Assembly: GCA_026168455.1 (NCBI GenBank)
Contig: CM047427.1
Span: 15,467,505 to 15,531,504, forward strand
Source of the DNA: Theocolax elegans
Taxonomy: Eukaryota > Arthropoda > Insecta > Hymenoptera > Cerocephalidae
Direction of reading: 5' to 3'
DNA: 64,000 nt
How positions within the stretch are numbered: position 1 is the first letter of the stretch; every line of letters begins with the position of its first letter. A program made the translations under genes and the position numbers. Below are positions 1-13,400 of this stretch, in pieces. The notes below the pieces were generated by a model. That model saw only the letters and a list, made by a program, of their open reading frames with translations, was not told where the DNA came from and ran no database searches.

Positions 1-3000
1 CCATTGACTGTCCTTGTACATTCATTATAATATACATTACCTGCAGACCAAAGATATATTCATATAATACATATTTTGTATAGAAACGAATTTTGAAATT
101 ATTTTTAATAAAAATAAGTAGATTAAATAATTTATTTTTTGTTACTTATAAAAGTTTTACTTTTTATATAATTATTAATATTATTAAAATTAGTTTAGGA
201 CTAATACGGTACGAGTTGTGGATATCTTGCTAAAGCCTGTCAATGGATATCAAGCCATACTTTCTTTTTGTTCTACCAGTATAAGTCTAGAAAAAGTAGT
301 CTAGTACTGACACTAGTCTTTTAGTAATAAGAAAAAGTAAACAGTCCGACATATAGTGTTAGCTTTGCAGGACTATAATTATAGACTAATTTTTCTTACT
401 CGACGTAATTGTTATTACTGTTACTTAATAGATAAAATAAATGTGCCAAAATTAAGCCACCATAGCAGAAATGTTCCACAAACATTTAAACAATTCTTTA
501 GTAAATAAAAATTTGAAAGAATCTCGGTTATTTTGTAAATTTAAGGTTTATACGATGCGTTTACCGTGGTGGTATGCCAACCGCGTTAAACTCAACAGAT
601 GGGTATCGGATATAGTCGTGATTGCTCGAAGGCTAAAGGATTACCTTAGCTTAGATTACGTTAGTTAAGGTAAAGTTGTTCGCCACGAACCTCCCTGAGC
701 CTCCTGTACCCGAGGGTTAGAAATAAACGAGTGTCTTTGATGATATACCGTTCTTAACTATACAACATCTTAATTATTCGAAAAATCACATTATTTACTT
801 ACTTTTTCATCAGTTCATTTAATCCTAAATACCTTAGACAAAACAATTTTTAATGCAATTAACTTGCTTTTAAGAAATGTTTATTCAATTCAACAAAATA
901 ATATTCCTTTGAATGTCTTCTTTTGAATTCACTAAATTTATTTCAGTCCATGTCTGGTTATCTTTTTAGCCTTAGTTATTATTATAATTGAGCAAAAAGA
1001 TTTCAAGTATGAAAATTAAATTAATATCTCAATATTTGCATAAATGAAAAATTACTCGCTTTGTTGAAGTAAAATTAGTCAGACTTAAGCAATTAATTAA
1101 ATATAATCTGAGATATAGATTGATAATGCCTATTTATTCCTGTAGATTAATCTTAATACGAAAGGTGTACCTCTAAATAAACTTATAAATCAAATAACTC
1201 TTAACGTTTAAAACAAATATACAAATACCTGAATTTATTATTACTAATTCGTCGAATAAATAATATTTTATTTTTAATAATTTAATAAACTGTTTAATTA
1301 TCCGTATCGCTGAAAAATATCAAGATTTTACACAAAAATAGTCGTCACGAAAAAAAATTATTCACCTTTTTATCACTATAGTATTTTTTTTCGATCTTTT
1401 CGATAAACTTGACCAAAATCTCCTTAAATCGCTGGTAGCGAATCTCATTTTGTTATATTGCTTTTATTATTAAATCTTTTATCAAGCTCGTGCGCGCGTG
1501 TATAATCAAACTATAGCGCGCGTAAAATAAATGGGAGGGAAAAAAAGAGCGAGGCAAAAAAGAAAAATTGCATTTATACGAAGAATTTAAAAAGCAAATG
1601 CACACATTCTCTTTTCATTTTTGAAAGATTTTCAAATAGTTTGATAAACATCTTTGCGAGCAGTCCACTAAATTCTCATTAAAATTCTTGAAAAGTTTAT
1701 CTGGTATGTACATATAACTACGTATATGTATACAGTAACAAAACTTATTTTCATTAAACACCCAGAGAACGAGGGTAAATAAAAGTTTAGGTAGAATAAT
1801 ACTGTAAATTCGTAAAGTGGATTGTTTTTAATTAAAATTAACGTTGGACAAACGAAAATGAAAATTAAACTGCGTGTACTCTGTTTACAAAATGTTTACG
1901 CCAGTGATACGTATATATAAGCTTTATGTAAAGTGTTTCTCGCGGGCACGCGCGTCTAAAGTCTTTCGAGGCTTCACTCTTCAGGTGTATATGTATATAG
2001 GTATATATCACGCGCGCGCGCACAAACAGGGAGAGCTACACACTTTTTCTAACTGATTAATAAAGAAACGACCTTCGCTCGAGGCGCTACAGCAGTAATT
2101 TCACTGCAACGCGGAAACATTTCAAATTCCAATGAGAGACGAAGCTCTTACTGACCTTCGTTCAATCTACATAAGCTTAAGAAAAATCTGATGATAAAAT
2201 CACGTTACCTTTTATCAAATATTTATCAACACATTATATATAGATATTTTATTTATTTATTTATTTAATTGCGTATACATTTTATTTATCAAACTTTCAT
2301 TCTATTATAGTAATTTATTCATTTTATCATTCGCGTCCAATATGTGTATCAATTTTAATCGCGGAGATCATCCAAATTCGCTGGGCGCAACGTTTTATTC
2401 GAACGTATGAAATTATGAATATGAACTGAGATGGTGATTAACACCCACTATTTTCATAAACGTCGGTATTAATTACACGTTAATATATATGAATGAAATG
2501 CTTTATTGTAAATAATTGAATTACACAACCGCAATGTCGATAATACAATTATTAAACTGACAATATTACTCTTGTACGAAAATGTTCAACGCGCGTTTAT
2601 TTAAATATTTATTTTTTTTCTAAGTTTATACAAATAAATTGAATTATTCGCGCAGAGGAGAGTGTGAATATAAATTTCTATAAAATGAAGCCGACTGTCA
2701 GAATATAACAAAAAATGTAGTAAAATTTAACACAAATATATTAATTTTTGCTATGTACAATTCTTGTAAATTTTACTGCGAAGTACCTATACTAATTTTT
2801 TTTACTTCGACAGTCCGTGTCTTCATTACTAAACAAATGCAATCACGTTTAATAAATATTTATTTTTTTCAGTGTCGAAACTAAACTCCGTTACAAAAAT
2901 TCTGATTAACAATTCGATAAATACTATAAAATATTAAAGCATTGCATCCTCATATCTATTCTACTTGTGCAAAATATGGATCAGCGTAGAAATCTTAAAA

Positions 3001-4139
3001 TCTAAAAGGTACATCTCTAAATATATATGATGTGTAAAATTCATATACATGCTATATGTATACAAGTTGTTAAAATACGAGACGCGATGCACGCGTACAT
3101 TCTATTACTTTCACTTTGGACATAAATAAAATGAGAATTATACTTTTACCGCGTTTGTATACCTAGACAGAGTAATCGTGCTTTAGTGTTTTTTCTGATG
3201 TGTGTGTGTGTGTGTCTCGGAGTACCGAGCTCGTGTATATCGCTTCTCTTCCTCGAACGTTACTTTACCAACACACAGAGACACGCATAGCACCCATAGC
3301 ACTCATACATATAGTAATGTGATACATTAAGCTTAGCGTCTGCTTTTTGTCAAGTTTTTTCTGTATATATACGCTCTTAGATACGTGCGTTCATTTGAAT
3401 TAGCGCGGATCTTTTTTTCTATACATTAATCATTCTTGTACACTTCGGTTTATAGGTTGAAAAGAAAAACGTTAAGCCGAGAAATAGTTGGTTTTCGGTT
3501 ATTTTTGTAAAATTAAATAAAAGAGGTTAAAGACGAAAGTTAAAGGATACATTCATTATTTTTGCAGAGCATCATTTAAATTTCATTTTATACTATAGTA
3601 CATTAGATTATAAATGTATAACATATTGAATCACTAATACTGGCTATTGTGTAATTGTTTAAAATAAATTACCGCATCGATGTTCCAATTTAGATACGGG
3701 ATCGTAAAAAAGACAATTGAATAACTAATAAAAGTGGTGTCTATTTAAAAGGCGTCTAAAAAAAAGTCACTCTCTTTAAATAGCTTTCAACCAGTATAAT
3801 AAAGCACTTAAACTCCTAAAGAATACATATATTAAGCGGTCGCGCATTTCCTTCTTTATTTATTTATTATTTTACAGTACGAGTGTAATGGGGAAAAAAA
3901 GGAAATCTTTTAATATTTCCCTCGTGGGTATTAAAAAGCTTTCTAAAATAATAAAATTGACCTACAGGAATCTCAATTTATCTTTGTCGTAAAATATTTA
4001 TACGTTAAATTGAGATCAGTTCTTTATTCAAAGGGTCGTTGTATATACGTCCGATATTCTCTTTTATTCAAAGTTCTCGTAATAGTTATTGAAATCGCCA
4101 AGATCGAACGAGCTAGAACATTATTATTATTTAATAAAG
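1..4139. other. Non-coding upstream region
   Basis: No conserved coding exon was recognised on either strand. The region is AT-rich with short open frames that lack splice support or family resemblance. Between about 540 and 720 there is a patch of higher complexity and GC content than its surroundings, which I could not assign. At 3199-3213 there is a short TG tract followed by a more GC-rich stretch to about 3300, which could belong to the distal promoter of the dystrobrevin gene that starts downstream. That role is inference from position only. Confidence 0.5.
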
Positions 4140-4484
4140 AAATACTTTTGGTTTGAAACAAAGAGAAGAGAGGGAAGGGAAAGATATATATCGGGTAACG
4201 GTTAAACGAACCATCAAAATGGAAGATTTATCGTAAATTCACGAGACGTCAAAAGTAAGATCGCGGCATCTCGGGGTATACAGAGAGAAAAAGAGGAAAA
4301 AAAAAAGTTCCGGAAGCAAATATAAGCTTCTAGGAGGAACGAACCGCAAGGAGTTTTTCGCGGTGGGTGATAAAAAAAAAGCGAAAAGGTCTTGAGAGAC
4401 AGAGAGAAAGAGGAGACGATCCCTGTCTGGTAAAGCCATTAAAGGTTGAAATGGTTGAAAGGTTATCTCGTTTCCACAGGGAAA
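4140..4484 (+). promoter_or_regulatory. Dystrobrevin 5' UTR / proximal leader
   Basis: A purine-rich stretch (many GAGA and GAAA runs) directly precedes the dystrobrevin start codon. A pyrimidine-rich sequence ending in CAG at about 4471-4479 lies five bases before the ATG. It would serve as a splice acceptor, so the 5' UTR may be joined here from an upstream non-coding exon. Without transcript data the choice between a continuous leader and a spliced one is open. Confidence 0.4.
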
Positions 4485-7400
4485 ATGGCCGAGGACGGGG
4501 CGGGTGGCGGCGGTGGCTCGACCGGGAGCTGCAGCGGTAGCAGCGCCGGTGGGGGCGGTACCGGTGAAGCAAGTCGACTCCAATTGCTCCAGGAAATGCG
4601 ACAGCAGAATTTCGACAGCATCCGATTCGCTTCTTATCGTACCGCTTGCAAGCTCCGATTCATTCAGAAGAAAGTCAACCGTAAGTTATATGTCCTGTGT
4701 ATATATATATACCCTATACTATATAGATATATATAGATATATATATATACACTGCACACACACACATACACGTGTACTATTCCTCGGTCGAAAGGGGTGA
4801 GTCGTTCGAGATATGCAATTACATCCGCACGTGGAAAGTTTAATTGACCAATCGGTCTCTCGGAAATACGTTCGACACTATGCACTAATATACGCGGTAA
4901 GCCCTTTGTTTACCGTGTCCTTTGATTCACGATTGGTTCAACTAATTAAACTTACGGCATTATTCGGCATTTCGATCCTCGATATAATGCACGTGCGCGA
5001 TTGTAAATATACATTTACCTGCCGGTTCTATAATTACTTTTTTTTCGTATTCGTGTATACCGAGGGAAGAGTTTACTTGATATTAAGATTTTTATTATTA
5101 ATAATCAATACATATTTAGGGGTTACATTTCTTAACGGGATTCCAAACCTAACTTTTATCATACCTAATTTACCGACGTAATAAAGTGTATAATTTTAGA
5201 CGTAAAAGAAATCGTTACGTTATCAAATTTTAAGAGTTTGTTGATCTTTGTTTGTTAAAACATCTATTATGCATATGATGCGAAGAAAAATATATTAATT
5301 ATTTTTTGAGACCATCCCTCACCCAAAATATAAAAATAAATTACAGCTCATTGAACATGACCTAATATTGTGCAAAAGTATATTTTTGTAGAGATGGTTG
5401 AACAAGGAAAGGGCAATGAACTCTTAGAACTGCATTAATCAATGTCTTCAATCAATTGTGTCCAATTTTAAGTGATCTTTATAAGTGATTTTTTACGTCG
5501 ACACCCCCTTAACCGTTAACGAATATCTTAATATTAAACAAATTTTTTCCCTTGGTGTATGAAAATTAATACATTTTTCCGAGTAGCATCTTTTTATTAA
5601 GGAAGAGCGATGCCGTAAAAAATACCGAGTATTTAAAAGTATATCAATATTTAAGAATAAAATAGTTTAAATAATAATCGATGTAATACAAGGATCAATT
5701 CCTATTGTTTAATCGAAATAGACATTGTTATAATTACATAAACTACCTCTTTTTATATAATTAATAAAATAAATAAAATATACACTTATAATATAATTTC
5801 ATTTATTGGTTATTTTTTCTAATCGATTTCAGTTTAATTATCCTATTATTAACATTCACTTTTATAATTAATTGTTGAAATTTGAAAGGCGAAAGCAATT
5901 GAAAAGCAGGCGAAACTATACTAGAATTTATTTTACTTATTTCACCTATAGGTAAATGCAATACTGATATATATATAATTCAACGCTTCGATACCATTTC
6001 AATAGGGTTAGAGGAGAATGAATATTAATTAATTTTGTTCTTAATATGTTATTTAATTACGCTTACAGATATTTAATGTAAATTGATTAGCGTTTTCAAT
6101 TGTTCGCCGTGATTCTGATTTCAATTCTAATCAAAAGTACATTACAAAAGAATTGAACTTTTATGTAATCGATGAAATAATCGATTTAAAAAAAAAGTCT
6201 CGAATACTTTTGTAGGGGTCGAGTAGCATCGTTCTTCCTTACTTTTTATGACGAGAAATTAAAGTGTCAAAGAAAAGAAAGGTAAAAAAGCTGAGGAAGA
6301 AAAAATATAATAAAGGCACGATGTTTAATTGTCTTAGTGCACAACGTTGACATATGGAACGTAATCGAGGCATTCCGCGAGAACAGTCTGAACACCCTGG
6401 AGCCGTCGAGCACCTTGAGCGTATCTCGACTCGAGACTCTCCTGTCTTCCTTGTTCCACGCGCTCAACAAGAGAGTGCCAATCTCTCAGCAAGCTAAAGT
6501 TGACGCGACGACTGCACTACTCATGAACTGGCTCTTGGCTGCCTACACAAGCGGGTAAGTACGCCGAGGTTTTATCGACGACATACCGTTCCAGTCCCGC
6601 GGCATTTTACACCTTTTACCAATCGTCCTCTCTTTTTTTTCTTTTCCACTTATCATCTAGGGAGAACAACAAAATCTCGGTCTTCTCGGTCAAAGTTGCC
6701 TTAGCTACTCTTTGCGCTGGAAAGCTCATGGATAAATTTCGTTGTGAGTATACGTATATATATAATATAAGGCTATAGTCTTGATAGATATATTCTATTT
6801 TAACGGCTGACCGAGTTTACAATTGTGTCTCACAGACATTTATTCGCAAATCTCGGACGGCAACGGTCACATGATACACTGGAGATTCGCAGAATATCTC
6901 AAAGAAGTCTTGGCACTACCCGCTGCGGTATACGAGTCACCTTCTTTTGGCTACTCCAATGGATTGGCCAATACGATATTTCCGTCTGTAAGTCTATTAA
7001 CCACCCCAACGTACATTTTTATCCATTTTGTCACATTATTTTCTTATTATTACTACTCTTTTCGTATTTTAGAACGCCAAAATCACGGTCAATGATTTTT
7101 TGGATACCTTAATGTCCGAGCCTGGACCTCATTGTTTAATTTGGCTACCCTTGTACCATAGGATGGCTGCTGTTGAATCTGGTAAATTATTGCAATTATT
7201 TAATTTTATATACATATAAAATAGAATTATCGAAATTATTAGAATTCTAATTGTTGAGACTTATATATAAAAACGATTACCGTCAAATGGCTGTACCAAC
7301 TAAATGTCGGTAAAGTCATTACCTATACAAAGTCCTTTTAAACAGTCTTAGAACATAAACATTGTCGGGTGTTAGAAATTATTACATTATTTGTACGTTT

Positions 7401-10400
7401 TCAGTTACACATCCAATAATGTGCGATGCCTGCCACAAAGAAAATTTTACTGGATTTAGGTATCGGTGTCAAAAGTGTCATTCGTATCAACTTTGTCAAG
7501 ATTGTTTCTGGAGAGGAAAAGTTTCTGGTACTCACAATAACGAGCACGAAACAAGAGAATACAGTAGTTTTGTAAGTTCATTCATTTACCTTTGAATTTA
7601 TATAAAACAGTTTGAGAAGTGTCTCATTCAAACAGTTTTATGGTTTTAATAGTATAATGTATTTTGATGTACATATTAGGTTTCAATTTTTCCTTTAATT
7701 ATTAAAAGATACTTTTAAACAAAAAAATTTTCAAATATTTTAATAAGCAAATGCAACTTTATATATAAAAAAATTAGCAATAATTTTCTACGTAAGGAAA
7801 TGTACAATTAGAATATTATTTAACAAATAGACGCTTGTTAAAGAAAGTTGAAATTATTTTTTTCTTACGAAAATATTACCACTACTTATGGATAACATAG
7901 GAATCTGTAATAATTTTAAAATACCAAATTAAAAACTAATAATAATTAATGCATTTTAGGTTTAAAAAGTATTTAAATTTATAATTATTGTCTTATTATA
8001 AATAATATAATTTGTTGTTTAAATATCCGATTTAATCTATTAAACATGTAAAGTTGTTGTTTTGACGCGTTCTATGTAATTGTGAACAAACTAAAACATT
8101 AACAACTAAAATTCTTAATGACTTTGAATAATAAAACTGAATAATAATTTATTCAATTTAACAGAAGTCGCCGAGTAAACAAATTGGGCATTCCTTGAGG
8201 AAAAGTTTTAGATGCGTTCCAGAAAAAGGAAGAAACAATCTACCGAGGTTTCCCGATCAACCAGAAAAAACTCTCGATCTATCGCACATCGTGTAAGAAT
8301 AATTCAATACTTTATTAATACGATCCATTTACGTGTTTAACGACGTACTAAAAAAAATTAAATTATTTACAGCCCACCATCTCCATTACCGTCGCATAAT
8401 GGATTCCCAGACCCCGGATTTATGGGTCCATTTGATTCTGGTTCACTAGATAGTCGTTCAACTTTAAGAAGGTTAGATTAATTTTTTAAATATATATATA
8501 TATATGTTAATTCATTAAGATAAAAAATTGTAATTTTAATAGTTTATTTAAAAATAACAGTATGGATAGTTCGAGGCTCGACGACGAGCACAAATTGATC
8601 GCCATGTACGCGCAGCGTTTGTCGCAGGAGGCGAGAACTGTGGTAAGAGACATTAAATTATATATATATCTTGGCTAGCATTGTGCGCCTCGTCAATAAG
8701 CACAATTAAACGGCGCCTAGTTTTTGTAACCTACTTTTCATTATTTTAACGTTGTTGTTCTTGTTATTATTTCGACAGCCGCGCGCCTCGTCCAGACTGT
8801 CCCAAGCCGAGCAAGCGGTAAGTACTTGGCACGAAGTAACGTTGCAACCTTCTTCTTTTTAAGTAATTTTATATTTTACTTACGTAATATATTTTTTTTT
8901 ATTGTTTCTGGCCGAGCAGAGCAGAGCACCGTCGGACGCTAATTTGGCATCGCTAGACGCTTCGAGAGCTCAACGTGAATTAATATCTCAGCTTGAAGCA
9001 AAAAATAAAGAGATAATGCGAGAGATTGCAAGGTTAAGGTATACCTGTGTCGTTTGACTTCCTTAATATCGAGCCTGAACCTCGTCGTCATCCTATCGGA
9101 CCATCCTAGAGTCACGCATGTTCGAAAGGGATTTTTTCCGTTTGGCTTTGTGTCACCTTGGTTGCATACGTAGAATTTTAGATTTAGAGATAGTTGCTAT
9201 CGACACTGCTACACTTGTACAAATTAATTTTTTTTATTTTTTTAATTCAATATTGTTGTAAAAGTCTTGTGTTGTTTGTTCGTTATTGTTCATCGCCGTT
9301 CATTAGAAAAGCGATTCATAATTTTTTCAGTTTCACACAATCAACTAAAATTTACAATTCCTTTTTGTTAATTACGCGGATCGCGTAAGATTTACTGCCT
9401 GATAACAAAACATGTTTATTTGACTAAATTGTGACGTTAATCGGTATCATAAAAATATACAGCCAAACGAACGTATAAAAAATTCGAAAACTTAAATAAT
9501 TCATATCGGATCGTTAGTATATTTTTGTATTACACATCAAACCATACACATGTACATGCACTGCTTCATTATTTGCTAACTCAGTGTAAACCAAATAATA
9601 ACAATATTAATTAAAATTAGGAGACAACAAGAAATTGAGGCTGCTGGTTTGGAAAATCCAGCGCTCATGTCGGAATTGCGAGCGTTACGACAACGAAAAG
9701 ATGAGCTGGAAATTCATTTAGCTACGTTACAAGATTCCAGAAGGCAACTTATGGTACAACTAGAAGGTCTGATGAAAATGTTGAAGGTTCGTATATTATT
9801 AATCGCTTTAATTTTTCTAATACATGTATCAATAATTCGATATCTCTATTTTAAATCAAAACGATCCCTTTTCGACAAAATATATTTTTAGTCACGATGT
9901 CTTTCTAAGTAGTTCTATATTTAATTCAAAGATGCGTTAGGTGCATTAAAAATAAAGTCGGCATCTTTTTATTAATGGATCGTCTTATCTGTGATTAGAG
10001 AGTTAGATTATAAAGTATATATAGATAGAATATTTATTTTTAAGATTTATCAAATGTTAAGATGCGTACAAATGTAAATCTATATTTAATTTAGTAAGTA
10101 AAGCTAAGTAACCGATTTATTCTACTACATTTATTATATTTATTTATTCAACCGATTTATTCTATTGCATAAAGAATAAAATAAAATATTTTAATTCCAG
10201 ATCCATCAAGCATCGCCTCGGTCAACTCCAAATAGTTCACCACGAAGCACAAAATCACCACCGTTACCACCAGGTGTTGTACCGAGTAGTAGATCAGCAC
10301 CACCAACACCAGGCGGTCCACTTAGCGCTGTACCCAATCATCAACAGCAACAACAACAACAAAATCAACAACAACAAATGTCACGAAGTTATCAAAGTCC

Positions 10401-13400
10401 AGTACCACCAACATCAACGACTTCGAACGTTCAGACATCTGGAAATGCTAATTTGCACAGCTCAAATAATCCTATGCCTGATAATTTATTTTGCGTCGGT
10501 GGTGACGTCAGGTAGGTTTATCCTGCCGAGTCTTGTTTAATTACTTCCCATTCGTTTATTTATTCCCTGTACATACGCTTTTATTCATCTGGCGAAGCGT
10601 ATTTGTTTTTTTTTTAATTCTATACATACATTCAAGGCTTTTAAAAATTTGCATGCTAGTATCGCGGCGCTTGACCGTTTGACGTTTGTGATTGTATTGT
10701 AATAGCATGCTATATTTGCGTTTATACATTTTCAATTGATCCCGTTATTAATTTTTCGATTGCTAATGTTGCGTTACATGTATTGATTATATGCTTATAT
10801 ATCGTTAATAGTTTGACGTTGCAGCCTCCATTTTTATACATACGTCTCATATACTAACGTTGTAAAGTCTTACGTTTTTGTAATAAAAATTAAATAATAC
10901 GTCATTTTTTATAATAAAATTATTGACACTAAATTGGCAATGATAACGATGCTTATTCAAAAAGAACAACTTGTCGTGGTGGTGATGTGCTTGCTAAGCA
11001 TTTGGAACGCGAGAAAAAATTACGATTATATAACACACCAATTAAATAAAATAAAACACCCAACGAAAACTTTAATTATGTTTCTCTGTGATAAAAATGG
11101 ATAGGTTGCAGCGTTAAAAATATTAACATGTAGTCGTATTTTTTAGATAATTCGAGAAATCGTATGATTTTAAATGAATTGTATACCGGTTAATTACACA
11201 TATACAAATTCATTAGTATATATTAATAATTGTTAAATATTTCGTTCAATAAATTTGTAAGCAAAATGACTTATATTTATCCAAATTTATTTTAATCGTG
11301 ATTTTTCATTAAATTTCAAATGTATATGCTTCATGCGTAATATTATATCTTTGTAGGCTTTTAAACATATTGTTTTGTTGTAATTTAATAAATTGCAGTT
11401 TGCTAAATGGTATGTTCAAAAAACTTATTGAAATTCTTATTTTATTTACAATACTATTTGATTAATTGCGATTTATTTATGCGTAGGCATTATATTTTGT
11501 TATGTATACCTTATCATTGCCATTTCTATATTATTTGGCATGCTACGTGTATATCTCATTTGTTTTATTGTATACGAGTATTATTTGTAACAAGACAGTT
11601 AAAATTACTCATAAATATAAAGATCTTTTTTATTTAATTAATACTACAATTTAATAAATTAATGATTTTAAATTTGTAAATTTGTTGCATTGTATATATT
11701 TACAAATTAATGTAAAATTTAAAACATTTGAGAGTTTTGCATTTATAAAAGGCATTCGTTTATTCCTGCTTTATTGTAAATATTTGAAAATTTATTAAAA
11801 TAATTTTATCGATCTAATACTTGCATGGGACGATAAAAAAATATTTCAGTAAATTATTACACCATAAAATAAAATTTTCATGTGTAATTATTATACTATA
11901 TTGCATTTACATAATAAGACTATTATAATAAACGTCTTTTTGTAACATATTTGACATGATCAATATATTGTTATAACATTTTAAAAAATCTAAATGTTTA
12001 TAATATAAATAAGCTTTACATTGTAAGTTGAAAGAAAACTAAAACAAGTACTCTATTATGTCTATTGAAAGTCACATATATGCAAGTACAAAAAAACTAT
12101 AACTCATTTTAATCCGCTAAGTATATAGTTAATTGTATAAAATTGTACGAGATTCAATTTATTTGTTGTTGCGTAATGTGTGTTTAGTTGAAGAGAAAAG
12201 ATATATATAGATCTATTATGGATTCCTTAATTTTTATCAAACATTGTTTTTTCATTTGCATCTCTTCTACATACATTGACTTTTCGTAAATTAAATGAAA
12301 CCATGTATAAACAATTTCAACGTATTTAAATTATTAAATCGCATTAATTTTGTAGTGCTGTCTAAAAATAAACTCGCTATGGATAATTTGTAGTAACCAC
12401 GGAAAACGAGCCCATTATAGTTGTGCAATACTAAACGAATAGTTTAAAAAGTTTGTATAAGCCTTGATAGAACAAATAAAAATCCAAACTGTATGTAGCA
12501 TGTTTAGTTTTGTTGTTTGCTTTGCGTAATATTTATACATATATACATATTTTTAAAAAATACATGAACAATGAAAGTACGCGGAAAGAGAAATTAGAGA
12601 TTTTGGATATCAGGTCTGCGTTCAGGACGAACAGCTTACCAGGCAGTGGCTCAAGCAGCGCCAATAATAGTTTGGGACGATCATTAAGAAACGACCTATT
12701 AATCGCAGCCGATAATGTCACTAATGCTATGTCATCGCTCGTCAGGGAATTGAACTCAGGTACTTTTCATTACAGACCTATCAATTCGCAAATTTTATTA
12801 ATTTTTTTATTAAAACACGTGAATGCCAGTATAATAACACTTACACACACAAATACTATATTTTTTAGTAGCCTACGTACTATATTTATTATAATCATTC
12901 TTGTTTTTATATACCTTTATAATTGTTAATTAGTATGGTTGCAACGTCGAAGTTCTTTCGCTCGATTCAATTATTGTCAAAAAATAGCGAGGACTTTTAA
13001 TTAAAAATTTTTACTACACACAGTGAAGATTCGACAGTGCAATTTAAGAGTATTTTTTGATTTTTTTTTGTTTTCTATATATTGATTATGAATTATATAA
13101 CGCAATTAGTGCAAATAAACATAATATCTACAGAATAAAAAAGAAAGAGAATGTTATACATTACAAAGTGCAATATTAAAATTTACATAATACATCCAGG
13201 AACGGTAGAGAACTATTAAACTATACATTTTGTATAATCAAGATTATACTTATTTTTATTCTATATTGTTATAATAATTATACATCGATGGCATGAGAGT
13301 TCCTAGACATTACAAAACTTGTAATTCTCGTGATTTTTTATTTGCACAGAGGCAAACGTGAGTTACAGGTGAGATTATTGAATGTTGTTGAATCCACTCA

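Noticed and set aside
471..668. 65 aa open frame near the window start
   Set aside because: It has no family resemblance or splice signals; a short frame of this size is expected by chance.
4239..4583. 114 aa minus-strand open frame near the dystrobrevin start
   Set aside because: It is antisense to the Gly/Ser-rich first exon and purine-rich leader; the plus strand carries the conserved protein.
13350..13368. 19 bp internal micro-exon of dystrobrevin joined to exon 15549-15605
   Set aside because: Both possible donors shift the frame of the next exon and bring an early stop, so only a terminal-exon use is plausible.
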